DNA of 64,000 nt from Vandiemenella viatica (Eukaryota > Arthropoda > Insecta > Orthoptera > Morabidae): NCBI GenBank assembly GCA_031002005.1, contig CM061914.1, forward strand, positions 14,990,148-15,054,147. Reading direction: 5' to 3'. The notes under the pieces are model-generated. The model did no database searches, was not told the origin of the DNA, and worked only from the letters and a program-made list of their open reading frames with translations. The position numbers and the translations under genes are program-made. Positions 30,640 through 41,503 of this stretch are shown one piece after another. How positions within the stretch are numbered: the first letter of the stretch is position 1; every line of letters starts with the position of its first letter.

Positions 30640-33105
30640 CATCTACATCTATACTCTGCAAATCACAAATACTGTGGGTGGCAGAGGGTGCTAAGCACCA
30701 ATCCTAATTCTGCGCATTCCAATCCCGAACAGATCGAGGAAAGAAGGAATACATAAATGAATCAGTGCGGCATCTTATTTCTCTAATCTTATCCCTCCTG
30801 TCATTGCGACCTAAATAGGTTGGCGGAAGAAGTATTTCGTTGCACTCGTAACTTAAAGATTTTCGCATATTCTCCAGCAAATTCAAACGAAAACGACGTC
30901 GTCTGTCCGCCAAACAATCCCAGCCCAACCCACGAATTAGCTCTGTGACACTTACGTAAGGACTGTAACTAGCAGTCACGAATCGAGCTGCTCTTCTCTG
31001 TACTTTCTCTAATGTGTCAATCAATCCCCTGCGATACGGATCCCAAATTCCACAACAGTATTCCAAATGCGGACGCACTAGTGTTTTGTACGCTATTTCC
31101 TTTGTATGAGCATTACAACTTCTCAAAATACGTCCTATGAATCGTAGTTTGGAATTAGCTTTTCCTACAACGGAATTTATGTGCAAGTCCCATTTCATGT
31201 TGCTTTGTACTGTTACGCCTAGATACTTCAGGGAATCTACAGTGTCAACAACTGAATTGTTAACTTTGTACTCCTGAGCAAGCGGGGTCTTTTTATTACT
31301 TATGTGCATTACCTTGCACTTTTTACAGTTAAGTGTAAGCTGCCATTCACGGCACCATTCCGAAATAACATCCAGATCGCGCTGAATTTCTAAGCAATCG
31401 TCGGAGCACCTCACTTCTCTATAAATAAGTGTATCATCAGCAAAAAATCGCATCCTGCAATTAACGTTGTCACCGAGATCGTTTATAAAAATTAAGAAAA
31501 GAAGTGGTCCTATTCCCCGTCTACAACGACATACTGTGACCGACCAGTTAGAAAATCGCGTATCCATTCGCAAATCTGATCAGATATACCGTACGCTCGG
31601 ATCTTCGCTAAGAGTCGGTTGTGTGGTACAGAGTCAAAAGCTTTCTGAAAATCCAAGAAAATAGCATCAACTTGTGATCCCGCATCAATAACTTTCATTA
31701 CATCATGCGAAAATAGAGCCAGTTGCGTTTCACATGATCGGTTCTTCCGAAATCCGTGTTGGTATGCTGTAAGTAGCTCGTTTTCATCTAGAAACTTCAT
31801 AACGTTACAGCATATGACATGCTCCAGAATTCTACTGCAAACAGATGTTAGCGATATCGGACGATAATTCCTAGGATCTCTCCGTCTCCTTTCTTGAAAA
31901 CGGGAATCACCTGCGCAATTTTCCAGTCAGAAGGTACTTTTCTTTCCTCTAATGATTTACTAAATCTATCTGACAGAAATGGTTCTATTTCTTCCGCGTA
32001 TTCCGAAAATACTCTTACTTGTACTCCATCGGGACCCGGCGCTTTCCCCCACTTCAGGAGCTTTAATTGTTTTATGATACCTACACTATCAATTTGTACT
32101 GGATCCATTTCAAATTCAACACGCCGTGGAAAAACGGGAATGTTTTCCATGTTTTCGTCAGTGAAGGAATTTTTAAATTCGGCGTTAAATACGGTAGCCT
32201 TGTCGCGGCTGTCATCAACTTCCCGACCGTCTTTTAGTAGAACTGGCATATTGGTGTCACAACCACCTATTTTTTTTACGTACGACCAAAATTTCTTTGG
32301 ATTTTCAATGAGGCTCTTGGAAAGTGAGTTGCATCGAAAGTCATTGAAGGCTTCGCGCATCGCATTCTTGACCTGTCCTCTTGTCTCAGCTAGTTTTTCT
32401 AAATCACTCCTATACATCGTCCTTCTTGAGCGTGCATGAATCTTCCTTTGCTTTTTAAGTAACCTTTTAACTTCACGCGTATACCGCGGGGGATCGTTCC
32501 CGTCCCTGATTGTCCTTTTCGGTATATGTAAGTCCATACCTTCCCTGACTATATTTATGAATCGTAGCCACATCTCTTCAACCGAGCCTCTTCCTTCTAC
32601 AAAGGTAATGTATTTATCCCTCAAAAACGTTCTTAAACTCTCCTTTGGGGCCTTTTCGAACCTGTAAACGACCCTTTCTTTTTTCTTTTTGCGCTCGACT
32701 GTTAATTTTACTGTAGCAATTACAGCTTTATGATCACTTATTCCCGTGGTGGTAGAAATGTCCGTAAATAATTCAGGCCTATTTGTAACGAGAATATCTA
32801 AAATGTTTTCGTTTTCGTTGTCGCACCGCGTTGGTTCAGTGACGAGCTGCTCAAGATTAAGATCTGAGAAAAGGTCGAGAATAATCTCACAGGATATTTT
32901 ATCCCTGCCACCAGTAACGTGGGCGTAATTACTCCAGTCAATGTACGGCAAGTTGAAGTCGCCTCCTAGTATTATTCCATGATCCGGAAATTGACGAGCT
33001 ATATTACTTACGTTATTTCTTAAGCCCTCAGCAACACCTACATCTGCATCTGGTGGACGATAGAAAGACCCTATTACAAGTTTTGTCCTAGCTACTTTTA
33101 GTCTA
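30640..33105 (-). mobile_element. CR1-like LINE copy A, 5' truncated in endonuclease
   Basis: Right to left: endonuclease (KLVIGSFYRPPDADVG, ILGGDFNLPYIDWSNY, GISDHKAVIATVKL), linker (YTREVKRLLKKQRK, NPKKFWSYVKKIGG), RT (KAPGPDGVQVRVFSEYA, VPSDWKIAQVIPVFKKGD, GFRKNRSCETQLALF, IFLDFQKAFDSVPH, catalytic FFADDTLIY), then RAARFVTASYSPYVSVTEL and SFFPRSVRDWNAQ. Two or three frameshifts, near 31,510 and 31,850, break it. The 3' end carries GTAGAT repeats and two small hairpins (30,654-30,699). The 5' end abuts satellite sequence at about 33,106. The clade is CR1/L2-like by motif style. Confidence 0.85.
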
Positions 33106-33589
33106 ATCCATAGTAGTCGTGGCAGAAAAGTGAAATCTGCGCAGACACATGCCTTTCGTCGAAATACGAAAATATCCTTGGTCGGCCACTTACAACCACC
33201 ATATCTCCCACACAACCACAGTTTCTGAAATTCGGCCGCTGTTGTGATCGAAAGGTGACTCTGAGTTACTACCACACACAAACGCCAGAGATCTGTGACC
33301 GATAGTTTTCGCTGAAAAGTGATACACCATGACACTTTTGTCTTTGGCAGAAATATGAAATTGCCACAGGACGACCACTTTCAACCCCCATATCTCCCAC
33401 ACCCCCATAGCTACCGAAATCTAACAACCATAGTGCACTACATAAGATACGATTCTACTACCAAACACAAACACCAATGCTTTACGCTATGTAGTTGTGG
33501 CAGAAAAGTGACATATGCGGAGACAGTCGAAATACGAAAATATCATTGGTCGGCCACTTACAACAACCATATCTACCACAGTACCAATG

Positions 33590-34275
33590 AGCATAACTAA
33601 CAAAAAGAATCCGATTGTTCAGAAATACGAGTTAAACAATACAGTTATTGATATGGTCGATTCTATTAAATATTTGGGAGTAACAGTACATAGGAACATG
33701 AAATGGGACATACACATTAATTCTTTAGTAGGTAGAGCAAATTCTAGGCTGCGATTCATAGGTAGAATCTTGAAAAATTGTAATGAACAAACAAAGGAGA
33801 TAGCGTACAAATCTCTTGTGCGTCCACATTTGGATTATTGTTGTGACATTTGGGACCCGTTTCGTAAGGGATTGATCGAAAGTATAGAGGTACAGAGAAG
33901 AGCCGCTTGATTCGTGACCGCTTGCTACAGTCCTTATGAAAGCGTCACAGAACTGATTAGTAGATTAGGTTGGGAGTCTCTGGTAGATAGACGACACACG
34001 TTTCGTTTAAACTTATTGGAAAACATGCGTACTCCAACTTTCACTCATGAGTGTAGTGAAATACTTCTTCCACCAACCTATTTGAGTCGGAAGGACAGGA
34101 AAGATAAAATTAGAGAAATAAGGTGCCGGACTGATTCTTATATGAATTCTTTTTTCCCTCGTACCATTAGGGATTGGAATGCACAGCAAAGAGATTAGCT
34201 TTGGTGCTGAGCACCCTTTGCCACCCACAATTTTGTGAATTGCAGAGTATATATGTAGATGTAGATGTAGATGTT
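33590..34275 (+). mobile_element. CR1-like LINE copy B, strongly 5' truncated
   Basis: The plus strand begins inside the RT after the catalytic motif (ITNKKNPIVQKYELNNTVID, SIKYLGVTVHRNMKWDIHIN). It runs through YKSLVRPHLDYCCDIWDPF and LLENMRTPTFTHECSEIL to SFFPRTIRDWNAQQRD, with one stop at 33,908. It ends in GTAGATGTAGATGTAGATG, then satellite resumes at 34,276. It is close to copy A at the protein level and carries the same 3' hairpins (34,203-34,247). It is inserted in the satellite in the opposite orientation to copy A. Confidence 0.85.
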
Positions 34276-35984
34276 TCTGAAATTCGGCCGCTGTTGTGAT
34301 CGAAAGGTGACTCTGTGCTACTACTACACACAAACGCCAGAGATCTGTGACCGATAGTTTTCGCTGAAAATGATACACCATGACACTTTTGTCTTTGGCA
34401 GAAATATGAAATTGCCACAGGACGACCACTTTCAACCCCGATATCTCCCACACCCCCATAGCTACCGAAATCTAACAACCATAGTGCACTACATGAGATA
34501 CGATTCTACTACCAAACACAAACACCAATGCTATATGCTATGGAGTTGTGGTAGAAAAGTGACATATGCGGAGACAGTCGAAATACGAAAATATCCTTGG
34601 TCGGCCACTTACAACCACCATATCTACCACAGTACCACAGTATCTGAAATTCGGCCGCTGTTGTGATCGAAAGGTGACTCTGTGTTACTACCACACACAA
34701 ACGCCAGTTACCTGTGATCTGTAGTTTTCGCTGAAAAGTGATACACCATGACACTTTTGTCTTTGGCAGAAGTATGAAATTGCCACAGGTCGACCACTTT
34801 CAACCCCCATTTCTCCCACACCCCCATAGCTACCGACATCTAACAACCATAGTGCACTACATGAGATACGATTCTACTACCAAACACAAACACCAATGCT
34901 CTATGCTATGTAGTTGTGGCAGAAAAGTGACAAATGCGGAGACAGTCGAAATACGAAAATATCCTTGGTCGGCCACTTACAACCACCATATCTACCACAG
35001 TACCACAGTTTCTGAAATTCGGCCGCTGTTGTGATCGAAAGGTGACTCTGTGCTACTACTACACACAAACGCCAGTTATCTGTGATCTGTAGTTTTCGCT
35101 GAAAAGTGATACACCATGACACTTTTGTCTTTGGCAGAAGTATGAAATTGCCACAGGCCGACCACTTTCAACCCCCATTTCTCCCACACCCCCATAGCTA
35201 CCGACATCTAACAACCATAGTGCACTACATGAGATACGATTCTACTACCAAACACAAACACCAATGGTCTATGCCATGTAGTTGTGGCAGAAAAGTGACA
35301 TATGCGGAGACAGTCGAAATAGGAAAATATCCTTGGACGGCCACTTACAACCACCATATCTACCACAGTACCACAGTTTCTGAAATTCGGCCGCTGTTGT
35401 GATCGAAAGGTGACTCTGTGCTACTACTACACACAAACGCCAGTTACCTGTGATCTATAGTTTTCGCTGAAAAGTGATACACCATGACACTTTTGTCTTT
35501 GGCAGAAGTATGAAATTGCCACAGGTCGACTACGTTAAACCCCCATATCTCCCACACCCCCCATAGCTACCGACATCTAACAACCATAGTGCACGACAGG
35601 AAAGACGATAGTACTACCACACACAAACACCAAAAGTCTATGTTATGTAGTTGTGGCAGGAAAGAGAAGTATACGGAGATACGAAATTTTGGTTGTAATA
35701 TGAAAACGCCCTGCACTAACCAACTTTAATCATCGTATCTCCCACATCCCCATAGCTATCGGCATTCGGCCAACGTTGTGCACGACAGGAAACTCCATGC
35801 TACTTCCACCCACAAACATCAGTGATCTGTGCTAGGTAGTGGTGGCTGAAAATTGAAATATAGGAAAAAACACGTTTATTTTTATATCTATATAAGATTA
35901 TTACTCCGCGATTCACTAAAAATGTGTGGCGAAGGGTGCATTGCACCTATCGAAAAGGATTATGGTTTGGAAGAGTTATAAGGG

Positions 35985-36085
35985 ATACGGTAGGTGGCGC
36001 CCATGGGCTATTGTGAGGAACCATCCGCGCATTCGCGTGGAGTGATCTGGGAAAACCATGGAAAACCCAGATCAGGATGGCTGGA
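35985..36085 (-). mobile_element. SINE copy 2, fragment
   Basis: GGAACCATCCGCGCATTCGCGTGGAGTGATCTGGG and CCATGGAAAACCCAGATCAGGATGG parallel the SINE at 56,848-57,063 in the same orientation. Only the middle is present. It lies inside the 3' part of LINE copy C. Confidence 0.55.
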
Positions 36086-36530
36086 GCGCTTTAGCGAAAG
36101 CTACTCCTTTCGGATTTTAAGTTTACTCGCCCGGTAAATCCTTTCTATTCCATTCCCTAATCGCTCGTGGGAAAAATGAGTACAGAAATGAATCGGTTCT
36201 GGCCTTGATTTCTCTTATCTTATTTGCGCGGTAATTTCGAGATATGAATGTTGCTGGTAGCAATATTTGCTGACTGTCATTCCGAAATGCGTCTGTCGTG
36301 AATTTTTCAATTTGTTTCCGTCGAGAGCAACGCCTTCGGGGTTACAGGTCTTCCCAACCTAACTCCTTCAACATCGCACTTACACTTTCCCTCCAACTAC
36401 GTTTATATACCTGTCACGAATCGGGCGGGTCTTCTTTGGACCTTCTCTAAAGCCTCCATTAACCCCTTTTGATGGGGACCCCATACAGAACAACAATACT
36501 CTAAGTGAGGACTTACTAGTGACTTGTATA

Positions 36531-36728
36531 CAGGGCCGGCGTTAGAGGGGGGTAAGCGGGTCAAAAGTACCTGGGCCCCGCCGGCTGATGGGGGGCCCGA
36601 TCACCGACTATAGGGGCCCTCAGGCTATGAAGCCAAGAATACGCGCATTGTCGCCTGGCCATTTTGTAGAGCTAAAAAAAAAGGTCGGCCATTTTACCCC
36701 GGGCCCGAAATTCCTAGTGCCGGCCATG
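36531..36728. mobile_element. hAT-type MITE with 8-bp target duplication
   Basis: The insert begins CAGGGCCGGCGTTAG and ends with the inverted CTAGTGCCGGCCATG, a near-perfect 15-bp terminal repeat of hAT type. CTTGTATA is duplicated at 36,523-36,530 and 36,729-36,736. It is 198 bp, GC-rich and non-coding. Removing it restores the LINE copy C sequence with one copy of the target. Confidence 0.85.
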
Positions 36729-38395
36729 CTTGTATACAATCGATTTAACTTCCTTACATTCTCGATATGCTCATTCCACGACAAATTATTACGAATTGTT
36801 ACCCCTAAGTATTTAGCGGAATCTACTGTTCTAAGGACAGTGCCATTAATTGTATATTGATAGTTAAATGGCGTCACGTTTTTACTTACACTTATGACTT
36901 GGCACTTTTTAGCGTTTAACTCTAACGGCCAATCTTTACACCACGCAATTATTTTCATAATATCGTCTTGTAACAATGCGCAGTCGTCCTGGGTTTTGAT
37001 TTCGCGAAAAATAATAGCATCATCGGCAAATAATCTTTTCATCCCCCCTATTATGTCGCATAGATCATTGATGTATATGAGAAACAACAGAGGCCCTAAC
37101 ACGCTTCCCTGGGGAACTCCAGACCCCACTTCAGTAAGTGATGAACGCACACCGTCGACAACTACACACTGTGTTCTGCCCTTCAGGAAGTCTGCAACCC
37201 AGTCGCATATTTGTCTAGATATGCCGTAACCGCGAAGTTTCCTAAGTAGCCTAGTGTGAGGCACAGTGTCGAAAGCTTGTTTAAAGTCTAATAGAACCAA
37301 ATAAACCTGGGATTGCTCATCTATAATTCGGCACAAGTCGTGAATTAGAAGTGCAAGTTGTGTTTCGCAGCATCGGCCTTTTCTGAATCGATGTTGATTT
37401 GGATTTAAAAGCTCACCTTCATCCAAGAACCGCATGACATTTGAATAGATGTTAAGATCTAAAATCCTGCAAAATATTGAAGTTAACGAGATCGGCCTAT
37501 AATTCTGAGGATCATTAACATTTCCATTTTTAAACACTGGAGTTACGATAGCGGTCTTCCATTCGGCTGGTATTTTTCCTTGATCCAGAGAGACGGTATA
37601 CAATTTCATCAAATACGGTGCAATTTCCTTTGCGTATCTTGGGTAGAATCATGTAGGAATACCGTCTGGTCCGGGAGTCTTATTGGTTTTTACATTCATA
37701 AGCAGTTTAGTTATTCCCTCAACATCAAGAGCGAGATCATTCATAATTTTGTCGGTACGATTGTTAAATATCGATATCTCCTCCGAGTTTTGTATCATGA
37801 AAGCCTTTTTAAATGTATCATTCAAAATTTCTTCTTTCTCTAGGCTTGTTTCTGATAATTCACCATTTTCTTTAATCAGCGACGGCATAACTTTACGAGA
37901 GCCTCTTATTACTTTGATATACGACCAGAACTTTTTTGGATTAGTAATCAGATCTTCGGATAAATTCCTGGCATGAAATTCTTTAAACGCATCGCGAATT
38001 GCCTTACGCACTTGCGCACGCAACTGGACCAATTTAGCACGATTAGATGAGTCCCCCGATTTTTTCACCGCGTCATGTAAACGCCTTTGCCTCCTGAGCA
38101 AACGTTTCACTTCCCTATTGAACCAAGGGAAGTTATTACTGACCTTAATACACTTCTTAGGAACAAACTGATTTAAACCGGTCCATATCAGTTCTTTTAA
38201 ATTAAACCAAAGTTCCACAACATTTGTATTTAGCGTGTACGTTTCAAAATTAAAGTGATCAACCATACCCGCATCGTTTGCCTTATCGAAGCAAAAAACG
38301 AGTTTCTCTTTGTCATGCTTCCGACTCAAACTAGAGTTTAACGTTACCACAACCGCCTTGTGGGGCTCAAGGACACTATACAGCGACAAAATAGA

Positions 38396-38796
38396 AAATT
38401 AGAAGTTTCATTCAGTCTATTGAAATGTTTGCTGTAAATTTAACAAAATTAATATAGTAAATTTCTATACTGACATCAATTTAATTCACATAATTTACAT
38501 ATATTAATTTTGTGTGTATAAATTTACAATGTTGTTCTATTTAAAAAACTGAATGATCACGAAAAGTTATTACAAAGAAGCAAAATCCACATTCAGAGCT
38601 GTCAGTAACTCAACATAAATATTCCGAGTCATTTTTAAATCCTTTCAAACCGAAGGAAGCAAACGAACGACTAAAGTCGTTTGAAGTGAAAGCATGTTGA
38701 CGAGTGTTGAAAGAAAAGATCACGACGTCGTGTCGTCGATGATCCCCTTCACTTCACTAATGGAATATGATGGTACAACCTTTTATCTTAGGACCA
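38396..38796. other. Intronic sequence left of a Harbinger-like terminus
   Basis: AT-rich, then a stretch at 38,640-38,740 with the small palindromes AAACGAC-TTTA-GTCGTTT and ACGACGTCGTG. It may be the interior of a Harbinger-derived MITE whose right end is at 38,826. No left end was found. Confidence 0.35.
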
Positions 38797-38826
38797 AAAT
38801 CGTTGCGTGTGAAATGGCCCCTTACA
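38797..38826 (-). mobile_element. Harbinger-like terminal inverted repeat (right end)
   Basis: On minus, GGGGCCATTTCACACGCAACGATTTT closely resembles the left terminus at 29,741 on plus and is followed outward by TTA. It could be the right end of the same element expanded by insertions, or an independent MITE end. Confidence 0.45.
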
Positions 38827-41369
38827 TAAATCTTCGGTATGTTACAACTTATCGCAATACACCCAAACACTATTGGTTTAGTGACTCTAGAAAACTGCAG
38901 AGAGCATTAAATCGTATGAAAAATAGGTATGTTCTTTATCTAATGGGGCACGTATGTAACTGCTTATGGGGGTAGGTTTAAAAAAAAGATTTTTTTCTTT
39001 CGATTCACAAAAACAGTATTTACTTTTGACTTCATGCTGGTGAAAAAATTATTTAAATATCTCTGATCGTATGGGAATTATGCGTAACTAAGCAAAGTCC
39101 TGCACGATTGACAGTCACTAAAGATTTGGATTACCTTCAAGTACAGTAAGATTTTAATCTTAAATATCTCAAAACAGTAATTCATCAACTGATTTTAAAG
39201 ATACCTTTTTTCCACATGCATAGATCTTTTTCAAATTTGCAGGTCATGTTCTACATACTAAAGTTCCTACCATTACTGTTTATGCAGCTTTTCACAAATA
39301 GAAAATATGCCTATATGTTTAAACAAAAAAGCAATAATTTTAATTTCTTGACTTTTTTATCAACAACAAATATAAAGTTAAATTTGTTATATTATTGGTT
39401 TAACTAATAGCCTGGATATTAGTTTACATGATTAAAAAAGAGATTTCTACAAAATTTCAAATATTATCCTTTCTGTCATTAAAGAACTTAATGATGAAAA
39501 ACTTCTGTCAGTTTGAATGGTACATTAACATATTATAAAATAATCAATTTTTGTATATGACTATAACAGTTCTATGGAGCAATAAAATTCGTACCCTCAA
39601 ATTTAAATAGATTTGGAGAAAATGAAATTTCAATTTCTGCAAATATTTGTTTGCGTTATACCTACCCCCTTAAGTAAAATGGTTTACCTGTAAATCTTAA
39701 TACTTTGAACTTGTGTAATCACCTCTGGCGAAGATATATCTTGTAGGATAGCGAACATGATTTCAGTACGGTACTTAATAAGTGTGTAAAGTATAATTAG
39801 AATAAATATTCTAGGTAAAGTTATAAATTAATCACTTTTGGAAGAAAAGCAGATTGGGCTTAGAATAGATAAAAGAAGTCAACACAGAAACGCACATAGA
39901 GTTTATTGGCTTTAAAAACGCCTTTTATATGGTAAAAAGCAATAAATTATTAACGAAAATGTACACTTCACACAGAAAAATTTGTTTAGGCAGCCTAAAA
40001 TAATAACAGGAGTATTTAAATGCAGAGAAATAAATCAAGGTGTCAGACAAGAGGAATATACGATTTTACACAGCTTAGGGAAATATAACTTTCCTCATGC
40101 TGACAGTGAAAAAAAAAACGATATTTAACTGAAATAGCGTATGCAGATTATATAATCGTTGTACAAAAATCGAAAATACAACATTTTTATATTTAAGTTA
40201 AATAAGAAGAAACTAAACTTACCTCATTGTACTTATCTTCTTGCCAGATCAAAAATTGTAAATCAATTAATATCCAGAGCTAGCATCCAATTTCAGTCGC
40301 AGTTATAAGTTCCCAAAATAAATATCAAAAGCAAAATCAATAACTTCTATTCGGTTTTTGGAACAATAAAGAAGTTTCAGACAAATGGAATTTCATGAAA
40401 TAGTAGCTGCTCCAGTTCTCATAATCGGTATTAAGTTCTCCGTTGTCGCTGAAAGAAATGTGTAAAAGGACACTACAAACAGGAGAAATGAGATTTTTTA
40501 CTCAAATTCAGGTCTGCATAAGGAGTGGCCAAACTCGAAACGAAGGCATAACACTAGAAATTAAAACTTACAGGATAAGTGATAAAACGGAGGAATGTAA
40601 AACAACGTAGAAACATAATTTAAATTGTATGAACGAGTATAGAATAGGAGCATCAACCAAGACAATGTTGGCGTCGGAAGACCCGGAAAGAAATTAAGCT
40701 GAAGAGAAAATGAGATAACGAACAAGCATTACGTCCAGTTCTTGGAGTGCAGAAAAAAGTACGACCATAATTTAAAGTACCACCTAACTATCGGTATTCA
40801 AATATAGTGTTTAACATTGCGTGTAGCCAATAACGGCACAAGGAACGTCAGTGGCTTTGTGTAGCATCGTACTTAACGTTCACAATTGTGTAATACCCTA
40901 CATCACTAACAATTGTTAAAGGATGTTTAACGATTAAGGAATTTTGTAATTCTAAACACAACAGGCAGAATACGCTTAGTAAATTTTCATCTTATCCTTT
41001 CGCTATCAGTTACTAATTTTTCCTTCCTAATACAAACGCTGTGATCCTGACTTCTCGGTTTCTAGTTTAGTTTAGCAGCGGGCGAGAGTGTATTATTGTT
41101 ATTATTTAAAAAATAATTTAGTTCAATCATGAGGACATTTAATTATTGCAAAAGCAGTTACTTCAGCATGCAAATGATTTATTAATGCGATTGTGGAAAA
41201 ATCTGACCATAAAGAATGTGGTTCAATAACTCCTGTGTCCATGTTATATGTGCAGAAGACGACTTGCACCAAGAGAATCAGAGTGCAATCGACATTGGCG
41301 ATTTCTTGTCAAAAATAAAGATTATTAGAGAATATTTGTATCTCTTTAAAGGCAGATAACGATAATAAC
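38827..41369. other. Intron of PLA2 gene, no gene seen
   Basis: AT-rich sequence up to the donor of exon 41,370-41,503. No coding, RNA or repeat motif was recognised beyond short A/T runs. The 38,694-38,975 frame overlapping its left edge has no family features. Confidence 0.5.
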
Positions 41370-41503
41370 CTGGGAAGATGAATCCTCCTTGGGAGGACGG
41401 CCCTTGCTGCCTGCAAGCCTGCATGAGCGCGTCGACGTCGACAGATGGCATCTGCCTCAGGTGCCGACGCGGGGACTCCAGGACAGCGCGGCGGATGTCG
41501 GCC
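41370..41503 (-). CDS. Secreted group III phospholipase A2, pre-catalytic exon
   Basis: The 134-base GC-rich exon reads ADIRRAVLESPRRHLRQMP, VDALMQACRQQG and GGFIFPG. Acceptor GTGGTTTCAG and donor CCCAG/GTTATT. It enters in phase 2 from exon 47,258-47,385 and leaves in phase 1 into 26,075-26,234, so the conserved IFPGTKWCGPG junction is built across the intron. In insect group III PLA2s this part is the propeptide-like region before the catalytic core. The GC content contrasts with the surrounding AT-rich intron. Confidence 0.85.

Larger units (their letters stand above)
30100..35893. repeat. 368-bp satellite array interrupted by two LINEs
   Basis: Units of 368 bp (for example starting at matching points 34,370, 34,738 and 35,106) are highly similar. 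Each contains the words GTTTCTGAAATTCGGCCGCTG, GAAAAGTGATACACCATGACAC and CCCACACCCCCATAGCTACC. Older partial units extend left to about 30,170 and right to about 35,840. The array starts after a TTATTATTATTACTAGCTGGTACCC block and ends at a TTTATTTTTATATCTATATA block, so it may be the internal repeat of a larger non-autonomous element. Open frames inside repeat with the unit and are not genes. LINEs at 30,640-33,105 and 33,590-34,275 split it. Confidence 0.85.
35893..38395 (-). mobile_element. CR1-like LINE copy C, 5' truncated, carrying a hAT MITE
   Basis: Right to left: end of endonuclease (PHKAVVVTLNSSLSRKH), linker (FNREVKRLLRRQRRLHDAV, NPKKFWSYIKVIRGSRKVMP), KTNKTPGPDGIPT, then an uninterrupted RT at 37,612-36,730. 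RT motifs are NYRPISLTSIFCRILD, FRKGRCCETQLALL, LLDFKQAFDTVPH, GVPQGSVLGPLLFLIYINDL and RLFADDAIIF. A 198-bp MITE interrupts the region after KYLGVTIRNNLSWNEHI. The C-terminal part and a SINE-like fragment follow. The 3' hairpins at 35,904-35,947 match copies A and B in structure. Family differs from A and B in sequence but not in layout. Confidence 0.82.

Noticed and set aside
34370..35402. Three nearly identical 98-codon plus-strand frames spaced 368 bp
   Set aside because: They repeat with the satellite unit, start at the same satellite word and have no family features. Their openness follows from unit similarity.
30100..35893. Possible CRISPR-like or palindromic array
   Set aside because: The unit is 368 bp, contiguous, without unique spacers, and the context is a eukaryotic intron.
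38694..38975. 93-codon plus frame as a gene
   Set aside because: It overlaps the Harbinger-like terminus, has no recognisable motif and no splice or poly(A) context.
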